NCBI GenBank assembly: GCA_002438685.1
Contig: DJQG01000057.1
Coordinates: 1 to 12,498 of the forward strand
Source of the DNA: Ruminococcaceae bacterium UBA6392
Lineage (GTDB): Bacteria; Bacillota; Clostridia; Oscillospirales; Acutalibacteraceae
Length of the DNA: 12,498 nucleotides
Direction of reading: 5' to 3'
Of the stretch, positions 6,257-12,498 are shown in pieces. Under the pieces are notes generated by a model. It searched no databases. It worked only from the letters and a program-made list of their open reading frames with translations, and was not told the origin of the DNA. How positions within the stretch are numbered: the stretch's first letter is position 1; each line of letters opens with the position of its first letter. Position numbers and translations under genes: made by a program.

Positions 6257-7654
6257 ATGAAAGTCTATAACACTCTCACAAGAAAAAAAGAAGAGCTTGT
6301 TCCGATAACCCCGGGCGAGATCAAGATGTACGCCTGCGGTCCGACCGTGTATAACTATATCCATATCGGCAACGCCCGCCCGCTGTGCATCTTCGATATC
6401 CTGCGCCGATATCTTGAATATCGCGGCTACAAAGTGAAGTTCGTCCAGAATTTCACGGATATTGACGATAAAATAATCAGACGCGCGAACGAGGAGCATG
6501 TTGATTTCTCAGAGATTTCCGAGCGCTATATCAAAGAGTTTTGGACTGACGCCGACGGACTCAATGTCCGCCACGCAACGATAAATCCGAAGGCTACCGA
6601 GAATATCGACGCCATCATTCAGATAATCTCGACCCTTATCGAAAAGGGCTACGCCTATGAGGCGCAGGGCGACGTTTATTTCAGCACCGAGAAGTTCAAG
6701 GATTATGGCAAGCTCTCGCATCAGCCGCTCGAGGATCTTGAGGCGGGCGCGCGTATAATGGTCGGCGAGGTCAAGCGCGAGCCGATGGATTTCGCCGTCT
6801 GGAAAGCCGCGAAGCCCGGCGAGCCCGCATGGGATTCACCGTGGGGGAAGGGCAGACCCGGCTGGCATATCGAGTGCTCCGCGATGAACTGGCGCTATCT
6901 CGGCGACACTATTGACATCCACTGCGGCGGTCAGGATCTCATATTCCCGCACCATGAGAATGAGATAGCCCAGAGCGAGTGCTTCACAGGCAAGCCGTTC
7001 GCCCATTATTGGATGCACAATGGCTATATCAACGTTGACAATGTGAAAATGTCGAAGTCCCTCGGCAATTTCTTCACCGTGCGCGACGTCGCCGAAAAAT
7101 ACGGCTATGAGCCGATCCGCTATCTGCTCATCTCCGCTCAGTACAGAAGCCCGATAAACTACAGCACCGATATCATCGAGCAGTGCATCGCCGCGCTCAA
7201 CAGGCTCTATACCTGCCGCGATTCGCTTGATTTCGAGCTCAAGAACGCTGTTGATGCAGAGCATGACGGCGATAAGGCGATTATCGACGGCTTTGATAAG
7301 TACAGAGAGCAGTTCATCGCTGCCATGGACGACGATCTCAACACCGCCGACGCCATCGCTTCTATATTTGAGCTCGTCCGCGATATCAATACAAATGTTG
7401 TCGGCAAGACCCCCTCGAAGGCGCTTGTCGAGGGCGCGATAGCCATGTTCGACGAGCTGACCGGTGTGCTCGGACTCGTCTATAACCGCAAGACCGAGAC
7501 TCTCGACAGCGATGTCGAAGTCCTTATCGAGGCGCGCACGAACGCCCGCAAGGAGAAAAATTGGGCAGAGGCAGACAGAATCAGAGATCAGCTCAAGGAA
7601 ATGGGCATCGTCCTCGAGGATACCGCCCAGGGCGTGAAGTGGCACAGAGAATAA
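6257..7654 (+). CDS. cysS: Cysteinyl-tRNA synthetase
   Basis: CysS is the class I synthetase that charges tRNA-Cys in the cytoplasm, using ATP and cysteine. The 465-residue length is normal. The nucleotide-binding HIGH motif appears as HIGN (36-39), a usual variant for this enzyme, next to zinc ligand C27 in Y-A-C-G-P-T-V-Y. The remaining zinc ligands are the Cys in H-I-E-C-S-A-M and the His and Glu in F-P-H-H-E-N-E. The KMSKS loop is intact as K-M-S-K-S-L-G-N. The C-terminal DALR-type helical anticodon-side domain is present. The start ATG 6257 follows aaggaag by 6 nt. It shares the T-box transcript with cysE, so charging capacity and cysteine synthesis rise together. No clear terminator follows it. 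Confidence 0.97.
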   Translation: MKVYNTLTRKKEELVPITPGEIKMYACGPTVYNYIHIGNARPLCIFDILRRYLEYRGYKVKFVQNFTDIDDKIIRRANEEHVDFSEISERYIKEFWTDADGLNVRHATINPKATENIDAIIQIISTLIEKGYAYEAQGDVYFSTEKFKDYGKLSHQPLEDLEAGARIMVGEVKREPMDFAVWKAAKPGEPAWDSPWGKGRPGWHIECSAMNWRYLGDTIDIHCGGQDLIFPHHENEIAQSECFTGKPFAHYWMHNGYINVDNVKMSKSLGNFFTVRDVAEKYGYEPIRYLLISAQYRSPINYSTDIIEQCIAALNRLYTCRDSLDFELKNAVDAEHDGDKAIIDGFDKYREQFIAAMDDDLNTADAIASIFELVRDINTNVVGKTPSKALVEGAIAMFDELTGVLGLVYNRKTETLDSDVEVLIEARTNARKEKNWAEADRIRDQLKEMGIVLEDTAQGVKWHRE

Positions 7655-7659
7655 ATCTA

Positions 7660-7688
7660 TAGACAAAACGCATAAATTAATGTATAAT
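7660..7688 (+). promoter_or_regulatory. Promoter of the glycosidase-tmk operon
   Basis: TAGACA (7660-7665) and a perfect TATAAT (7683-7688) are separated by 17 nt, with TG directly before the -10. It begins 6 nt after the cysS stop. The start point would be near 7695, leaving a leader of about 33 nt. Confidence 0.78.
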
Positions 7689-7727
7689 ACTATGTGACTT
7701 TTTAATTAAATTGCGGAGGTTAAGTAA

Positions 7728-9479
7728 GTGAACGATCTGAAAACCCGATTCTTTGACGATGTGGACAAAAACTGTCCTCTTCCGGAGTATCCCCGCCCGC
7801 AGCTTGTGCGCGAGGATTGGATGTGCCTCAATGGCGAGTGCGACTATGAGATAACCCCGGCGGGCGACGCCTGCCCGAAAGATTTCAGCGGCAAGATAAT
7901 CCTGCCTTTCGCCATCGAGAGCCAGCTCTCCGGCGTTCAGCGTGCGCTTCAGCCCGACGAGCGCCTTTGGTACAGAAAGAGGTTCACTCTCGACAGCCAC
8001 TTTGATGATAAGCGCTGCATTCTGCATTTCGGCGCTGTCGATTGGCAGTGCGAGGTGTTTGTCAACGGCGTCTCCGTCGGCACTCATACCGGCGGCTATT
8101 GCCCGTTCTCTTTTGATATAACCGACGAACTTGTCGACGGCGAAAACGAACTTGTTGTCAAGGTCTATGACCCGACCGACAAGGGCTGGCAGAACCGCGG
8201 CAAGCAGGTTCTCAAATCCGTCGGCTTCTGGTATACCGGAACCTCCGGAATCTGGCAGACTGTGTGGCTTGAGCCCGTGGCTCAGAGCCATATCACCTGC
8301 GTGCGTCTGACTCCCGATATCGATGCGGGCGAGATAATCGTCTCCTGCACCGGCGAGGGACTTGACGGCTGCACGATAGAGGCTGAGATTTCGCTCGGCG
8401 GCGAGCAGGTATATTCCGGCGAGATGAAGCTCAACGCGCATCTTCCCGTGCCCGACGCGAAGCTCTGGAGCCCCGAGAGCCCGACTCTCTATGACCTTGT
8501 GCTCATCGTGAAGAAAAACGGCGAAGCTGTTGATACGGTCAAGAGCTATTTCGGCATGAGAAAGTTCAGCGTCGGCAAGGATAAGCAGGGTCTGCCGCGC
8601 CTTATGCTCAATAACGAGCCCTATTTCCAGCGCGGTCTGCTCGATCAGGGCTATTGGAGCGACGGCGGTCTGACTCCGCCCAGCGACGAAGCGATGATAT
8701 TCGATATCGTCGAGATGAAACGCCTTGGCTTCAATATGCTCAGAAAGCATATCAAGGTCGAACCCCTGCGCTGGTACTATCACTGCGACAGACTCGGCAT
8801 GATAGTCTGGCAGGATATGGTCAGCGGTGGCGAGTATATCGGAAATATCCTCGCGGGCGTTCTGCCGAATATCGGCATCGGCGTCAAGGATAATAAATAT
8901 AACTGGTTCAGCCGCGGCGAAAAAGAGTGGCGCGATGACTACCGCCGCGAGCTGTTCGAGATGATAGACAATCTCTATAACTGCACCTGCATCGGCTGCT
9001 GGGTGCCCTTCAACGAGGGCTGGGGTCAGTTCGACGCGAAGGAGATCGGCGATGCCGTCAAGGCATACGATCCCTCGAGAATCGTTGACCACGCGAGCGG
9101 CTGGTACGATCAGAAGGGCTGCGACCTCAAGAGCATGCACAAATATATCCTGCCCATCCATATGCCGAGGCTTGACGGCAGACCGTTCGTCATAAGCGAA
9201 TACGGCGGATACAGCATGATTCTTGACGGTCACGTCTGGAACAAGCAGAAGAGCTTCGGCTATATCATGTTCAGGTCGAAGGAGAAGCTCTCTGCGGCTT
9301 ATAAGAAGCTGCACGAGAAGCAGGTCATTCCGCTGATAAAGAAAGGACTTTGCGCCACTGTCTATACTCAGGTCAGCGACGTTGAGTTCGAAGTCAACGG
9401 AATGTATACATATGACCGCAAGGTGTTGAAGCTCGATGAAAAGACCGTGCAGGAAGTCAACTCCAAGCTGCATTTTTAA
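7728..9479 (+). CDS. Family 2 glycoside hydrolase (beta-galactosidase/beta-glucuronidase type)
   Basis: GH2 enzymes cleave beta-linked galactosides, glucuronides, mannosides and similar sugars by a retaining mechanism. The 583-residue protein has the family order: an N-terminal jelly-roll sugar-binding domain (about 25-185, with W-Y-R-K-R-F and G-T-H-T-G-G-Y), an immunoglobulin-like domain (about 186-285) and a TIM barrel. In the barrel I see F-N-M-L-R-K-H-I-K and V-W-Q-D-M, the acid/base candidate E430 in F-N-E-G-W-G-Q-F, and the nucleophile candidate E491 in V-I-S-E-Y-G-G. There is no signal peptide, so the enzyme should act on imported sugars or glycosides. GTG 7728 is chosen because gcggaggt ends 7 nt upstream. 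It is shorter than lacZ and lacks extra C-terminal domains. Substrate cannot be told from sequence. It leads a tight operon, 15 nt before the next gene. Confidence 0.88.
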   Translation: MNDLKTRFFDDVDKNCPLPEYPRPQLVREDWMCLNGECDYEITPAGDACPKDFSGKIILPFAIESQLSGVQRALQPDERLWYRKRFTLDSHFDDKRCILHFGAVDWQCEVFVNGVSVGTHTGGYCPFSFDITDELVDGENELVVKVYDPTDKGWQNRGKQVLKSVGFWYTGTSGIWQTVWLEPVAQSHITCVRLTPDIDAGEIIVSCTGEGLDGCTIEAEISLGGEQVYSGEMKLNAHLPVPDAKLWSPESPTLYDLVLIVKKNGEAVDTVKSYFGMRKFSVGKDKQGLPRLMLNNEPYFQRGLLDQGYWSDGGLTPPSDEAMIFDIVEMKRLGFNMLRKHIKVEPLRWYYHCDRLGMIVWQDMVSGGEYIGNILAGVLPNIGIGVKDNKYNWFSRGEKEWRDDYRRELFEMIDNLYNCTCIGCWVPFNEGWGQFDAKEIGDAVKAYDPSRIVDHASGWYDQKGCDLKSMHKYILPIHMPRLDGRPFVISEYGGYSMILDGHVWNKQKSFGYIMFRSKEKLSAAYKKLHEKQVIPLIKKGLCATVYTQVSDVEFEVNGMYTYDRKVLKLDEKTVQEVNSKLHF

Positions 9480-9494
9480 GGAAGAAAGCGACAG

Positions 9495-10694
9495 ATGAAG
9501 TCACTGCTTATAAGACTGATAAAAAAACTCGGCGATATGCGCCGCCACCTGCTCTATTACCGCATTTGGCCTGCGGTATACAGGCACGCGGCGAAAAAGC
9601 CGATAGACGAAAAGAAGGTACTCCTCGCATCGAACAGCAAGACGCTTCCGGACAACCTGTCCTGCATGAAGCGCGAGCTTGAGGCGCGCGGAATGCACTG
9701 CACCGAGATGCTCATTCCCGCGGGAGCGGGCAGCATAAGCGCAAGGGCGGCGGAGTTCAGGCAGAATATCCGCTTCCAGCGCGAGTATGCGACGAGCAAA
9801 CTCGTTTTTGTCGAGGATGCGTTCTTCCCGCTGTTCGCGAATCATCCGCGAAAGGGCACCGAGGTCATTCAGCTTTGGCACGCGTGCGGCGCGTTCAAAA
9901 AATGGGGCTATTCGACCGCGGACCTAAAGTGGGGCGCGGACAGGAAAAGCCTCGAACGCTACCCGATCCACAACACCTATACCGCAGTCACCGTGTCGGC
10001 GCGCAATATTATTCCGTATTATGCCGAGGCGTTCAACTGCCCGGAGAGCATAATCAGACCTCTCGGCGTGCCGAGAACGGATGTTTATTTTAACTCTGAT
10101 TTCGTCTCCTCCGCCCGCGCGGAGATGCTCAAAAAGTTCCCGCAGATAGGGGACAGGAAGATAATCCTCTATGCCCCGACATTCCGCGGCAACTCGATCC
10201 TCAAGTCCTATATGGATCTCAAACTCGATATCGAGCGCATGAACGCGGAGCTGTCCGACGATTTCGTCCTGCTGTATAAGCTCCATCCGCAGACGGCGAA
10301 ACGCTTTTCGCTCAGCGCCGAAGAGCGCGAAAAATATGAGAATTTCGTGTTCGATATCTCAAAAGATGTGCGAATCGACCTCGCCATGTGCGCGGCTGAT
10401 ATGCTGCTAAGCGACTATTCGTCCGTGATTTTTGAATATTCGCTGCTCAGCCGTCCGATGATATTCTTTGCCTACGATCTCGAAGAATATGACCGCGACC
10501 GCAGCTTCTATAACAAATATGAGGACTTCGTTCCCGGTCCAATAGTCTGGGACACCGAGGGCATTATTTCCGCCGTCAGGCAGACGCAGTCCGGCTTCGA
10601 CAGCGTGGAAATTGAAAATTTCAGAAACTATTTTATGGACGCCTGCGACGGGCACAGCACCGCGCGCATCGCCGAAGCGTTCATGGAAAAATAA
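9495..10694 (+). CDS. CDP-glycerol glycerophosphotransferase family protein
   Basis: The family (TagB/TagF type) moves glycerol- or ribitol-phosphate from a CDP donor onto wall teichoic acid or other surface polymers, working at the inner face of the membrane. The 399-residue protein shows the conserved L-W-H-A-C-G-A-F-K-K-W-G (128-139), A-P-T-F-R-G (227-232), L-Y-K-L-H-P (260-265) and L-L-S-D-Y-S-S-V-I-F-E-Y (304-315). A D-R-D-R-S-F-Y stretch (333-339) and G-P-I-V follow, as in TagF. The basic, amphipathic N-terminus (1-36) may bind the membrane. A strong AAGGAAG lies 8 nt before ATG 9495, which starts 15 nt after the glycosidase. No other teichoic acid gene is here, so the acceptor is unknown. 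It could be a glycerophosphotransferase for a capsule or a glycan rather than for wall teichoic acid. Confidence 0.83.
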   Translation: MKSLLIRLIKKLGDMRRHLLYYRIWPAVYRHAAKKPIDEKKVLLASNSKTLPDNLSCMKRELEARGMHCTEMLIPAGAGSISARAAEFRQNIRFQREYATSKLVFVEDAFFPLFANHPRKGTEVIQLWHACGAFKKWGYSTADLKWGADRKSLERYPIHNTYTAVTVSARNIIPYYAEAFNCPESIIRPLGVPRTDVYFNSDFVSSARAEMLKKFPQIGDRKIILYAPTFRGNSILKSYMDLKLDIERMNAELSDDFVLLYKLHPQTAKRFSLSAEEREKYENFVFDISKDVRIDLAMCAADMLLSDYSSVIFEYSLLSRPMIFFAYDLEEYDRDRSFYNKYEDFVPGPIVWDTEGIISAVRQTQSGFDSVEIENFRNYFMDACDGHSTARIAEAFMEK

Positions 10695-10704
10695 GGTGTA
10701 TCAT

Positions 10705-11817
10705 ATGAAAAAGACTTTCAAAGCCGCAGCGGCATTCCTGCTCATCCTGGCGGTCGCCATAGGTATGTGCGCGTGCTCTGGCGGAGCCGGCGGCAGAGCG
10801 CCCGGCAAAAAGATCGCCATAGTCACAGCGACCCTGTCGCAGAACCCCGAGGAATATCAGCGTGCGGCTCAGCTTGCGAGCGAATATTCCTATGTCGAGC
10901 ACGTTGTCTATACCGACACGCGCGTCGGCACTTCGGGCATTCTCGATTTCTATAAGCGCGTCAACGATATCGCTTCCGATACGAGCTACGGCGCGATAGT
11001 TATCGCAAGAGCGAATCTCGGAGCCGTCGCGGCAGTCAGAGCGGCAAAGGCGAAGAACCCAGAAAAGCTAATCGTCTGCACGGCTCCCGAGGAGAATATC
11101 CAGACTCTTGCGAAGTCCGCCGATGCGATTCTTGCAATAGACACCGCCAAGGACGCGGCAATGATGGTTGAAGAGGCGCACGGACGCGGCGCGCAGGTCT
11201 TTGTCTATTACGCCACCGGCGTTCAGCAGAGCACCCCGAGCATCAAGGAGTCGCGCGAGGCGGCTGAGAAGAAGTGCGAGGAGCTCGGCATGACATATAA
11301 ATTTGTCAACTGCTACGATGTCTCGCAGGCTCTCGGCATAAAGGGTGCGCAGAGCTTCATGAAAGAGGACATTGCCCGCCAGCTCAAGAATTTTGAGGGC
11401 AAGAAGATTGCGGCTTATTGCGCCGATATATCTTCTCAGGCGGAGCTTATAAAGAATGCCTGCCCGAACGGCATAATCGTCGCGGGCACGAGCTTCCCGA
11501 GCATCTATGACGGCTACACCGCCGCTTTTGACATCGAGGTCGGCAAGAAGTGGGATAACAAGTCCAAGGTGTTCAGCAAGGTCAGAACCGCGATAAGAGA
11601 GAACGGCGGCACAAAGAACCAGTTTATCGTGTGGGACGATCTGACCGCGTCTTCAATGACCGAGGCGGCGTTTGAATACGCAAGAGCCACCCTCTGCGGC
11701 GAGCAGATTGATATGGTAAAGGCGGTCAAGTCGAACTTTCCGTCGAAGATAAAAGTGTCTGACAAACAGCTCGACAAGTGCACTTTCATTTACACGGAGG
11801 ATTACCGCGTATTATGA
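10705..11817 (+). CDS. DUF3798-like substrate-binding lipoprotein
   Basis: Predicted secreted lipoprotein of 370 residues. Positively charged M-K-K-T-F-K and a hydrophobic core (7-20) precede Cys residues 22 and 24; C24 (M-C-A-C) is the likelier lipid-modified one. The mature part resembles periplasmic binding proteins of the Rossmann-like type. It opens with K-I-A-I-V-T-A-T-L-S-Q-N and has A-I-V-I-A-R and later I-I-V-A-G-T-S-F-P-S. From memory this matches the DUF3798 (PF12683) family, uncharacterised proteins common in Clostridia; I could not run the search. No ABC permease or ATPase is adjacent, so a sensor or scavenging role is as possible as transport. ATG 10705 is preferred to upstream in-frame starts because it gives the signal peptide and follows aaggtg (10693-10698) by 6 nt. 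Its end overlaps tmk by four bases. Confidence 0.72.
   Translation: MKKTFKAAAAFLLILAVAIGMCACSGGAGGRAPGKKIAIVTATLSQNPEEYQRAAQLASEYSYVEHVVYTDTRVGTSGILDFYKRVNDIASDTSYGAIVIARANLGAVAAVRAAKAKNPEKLIVCTAPEENIQTLAKSADAILAIDTAKDAAMMVEEAHGRGAQVFVYYATGVQQSTPSIKESREAAEKKCEELGMTYKFVNCYDVSQALGIKGAQSFMKEDIARQLKNFEGKKIAAYCADISSQAELIKNACPNGIIVAGTSFPSIYDGYTAAFDIEVGKKWDNKSKVFSKVRTAIRENGGTKNQFIVWDDLTASSMTEAAFEYARATLCGEQIDMVKAVKSNFPSKIKVSDKQLDKCTFIYTEDYRVL
11796..11800 (+). promoter_or_regulatory. tmk ribosome binding site, long spacing
   Basis: GGAGG inside the end of the lipoprotein gene lies 13 nt before ATG 11814, longer than the usual 6-9 nt. With the ATGA stop/start overlap it suggests translation of tmk partly by coupling to the upstream gene. 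Confidence 0.5.
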
Positions 11818-12437
11818 GAGGAAAATTTATTGTAGTCGAGGGACTTGACGGCTCCGGCAAGGGCACTCAGACGGCTCTGCTTTGTGCTTATCTCAAGTCG
11901 CAGGGCAGGAATGTGTATCCGACCGCCGAGCCCACCGAGTCGGTGACCGGCGGCATGATAAGAGATGTGCTCAGCGGCGCAAGGCAGCGCACCTCATCGG
12001 AGCTCGCCGCACTCTTCCTCGCAGACCGCGTGGCGCACAACATGAACCCCGTCAACGGTATAGAAAAGACGCTCGAAGCGGGAATCGATGTCGTGTGCGA
12101 CAGATATTATTATTCGTCCATCGCCTACCAGGCGGTGGGTGAGGACAGGCAGTGGGTCATCGATATGAACCTCAACTGTCCCGGCATACTCAAGCCGGAT
12201 ATCTGCATCTTCTTCGATGTCGACCCGGAGAGCTGTCATGAGAGGATAGAAAACGGGCGCGTGTATCTCGAAATTTTCGAGCGCGACCCGGAGCAGATAA
12301 ATGCCATCCGCGAGCGGTATTACAGCGCGTTTGAACTGCTCAAAGACAGAGACAATATCGTCGTCATCGACGCCGCACGTGATATAGATTCCGTCGCCGC
12401 CGATGTCAGAAAAGCGATAGATACGGTTATAAAATAA
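11814..12437 (+). CDS. tmk: Thymidylate kinase
   Basis: Phosphorylates dTMP to dTDP with ATP, an essential step of dTTP synthesis in the cytoplasm. The 207-residue length is normal. The P-loop is G-L-D-G-S-G-K-G-T (10-18) after F-I-V-V-E, and T-A-E-P-T (37-41) and D-R-Y-Y-Y-S-S (96-102) are the dTMP-binding and DR(Y/H) motifs. R144 and R149 are in the LID region, which reads E-I-F-E rather than the more common D-R-x-E, a variant also found in other lineages. The ATG at 11814 overlaps the lipoprotein stop (ATGA) and is the first start compatible with the P-loop distance. A hairpin terminator follows. tmk is more often beside holB, recR or nucleotide genes, so its neighbours here are unusual. 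Confidence 0.92.
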   Translation: MRGKFIVVEGLDGSGKGTQTALLCAYLKSQGRNVYPTAEPTESVTGGMIRDVLSGARQRTSSELAALFLADRVAHNMNPVNGIEKTLEAGIDVVCDRYYYSSIAYQAVGEDRQWVIDMNLNCPGILKPDICIFFDVDPESCHERIENGRVYLEIFERDPEQINAIRERYYSAFELLKDRDNIVVIDAARDIDSVAADVRKAIDTVIK

Positions 12438-12441
12438 CAAA

Positions 12442-12473
12442 AAATCCTATCCATGTTTTTATGGGTAGGATTT
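12442..12473 (+). terminator. Terminator after tmk
   Basis: 13-bp arms (12442-12454 and 12461-12473, one G-U or A-C type pair depending on strand) enclose a 6-nt loop, 4 nt after the tmk stop. The 3' arm ends in TTT followed by ATT, and the 5' side is a run of A, so it can act as an intrinsic terminator and perhaps from both directions. It closes the operon that starts at 7660. Confidence 0.8.
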
Positions 12474-12498
12474 ATTGGCTCTCTTTCAAATTTTGTGT

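Noticed and set aside
6836..7666. 276-codon minus-strand frame opposite cysS
   Set aside because: Shadow of cysS with no motif and no ribosome binding context; same codon-bias effect.
7677..9473. 598-codon open frame on the minus strand antisense to the whole glycosidase gene
   Set aside because: It mirrors the sense gene, shows no recognisable domain and has low-complexity, hydrophobic, acidic composition. Similar long antisense frames occur opposite cysS and cysE, so codon bias explains them. The GH2 motifs on the + strand are decisive.
10612..10704. Upstream in-frame start for the lipoprotein, overlapping the transferase gene
   Set aside because: It would hide the signal peptide behind about 31 non-hydrophobic residues; ATG 10705 has a ribosome binding site and gives a normal lipoprotein signal.
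11778..11813. GTG start 12 codons earlier for tmk
   Set aside because: It adds residues before the normal Tmk N-terminus; the ATGA overlap at 11814 places the P-loop at the usual distance.

Overview
The window looks like chromosomal core-genome DNA from a low-to-mid GC anaerobic Bacillota, most likely a gut Clostridia of the Oscillospirales type. Three things suggest this: a T-box riboswitch ahead of cysE-cysS, a Gram-positive style LexA box at recA, and strong AAGGAG-type ribosome binding sites. The taxon is an inference from gene style and order, not from a search. All recognisable genes lie on the + strand. I see no tRNA, rRNA, insertion sequence, CRISPR array, phage gene or sign of recent transfer.

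Layout. (1) 2-1318: the 3' part of a Na+/phosphate cotransporter (NptA/PNaS type) with a C-terminal PhoU-like domain; its start lies outside the window. (2) 1333-3180: the SOS pair recA-recX, with a promoter, a probable LexA box at the transcription start and a one-base stop/start overlap. (3) 3204-5177: rimO (ribosomal protein S12 methylthiotransferase) and pgsA (phosphatidylglycerophosphate synthase), 20 nt apart, with a -10 box upstream of rimO. (4) 5161-7654: a cysteine operon. A strong promoter inside the end of pgsA drives a cysteine T-box leader with specifier TGC, canonical antiterminator and terminator. Serine acetyltransferase (cysE) and cysteinyl-tRNA synthetase (cysS) follow. (5) 7660-12473: a second operon with a near-consensus promoter. 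It holds a cytoplasmic family 2 glycoside hydrolase, a CDP-glycerol glycerophosphotransferase-like protein, a DUF3798-type lipoprotein and thymidylate kinase (tmk), ending in a hairpin terminator.

How the genes work together. recA and recX are an effector and its modulator. cysE makes O-acetylserine for cysteine synthesis while cysS charges tRNA-Cys, so one T-box reading uncharged tRNA-Cys controls both supply and use of cysteine. The last operon has no obvious single theme: a sugar hydrolase, a wall or surface polymer transferase and a lipoprotein are tightly coupled to an essential nucleotide kinase.

I found no wholly new system. The points most worth a second look are the leader between the T-box terminator and cysE, which holds a cysteine-rich reading frame in phase with cysE plus two GC hairpins; the uncharacterised lipoprotein with its odd operon partners; and the unusual placement of tmk.
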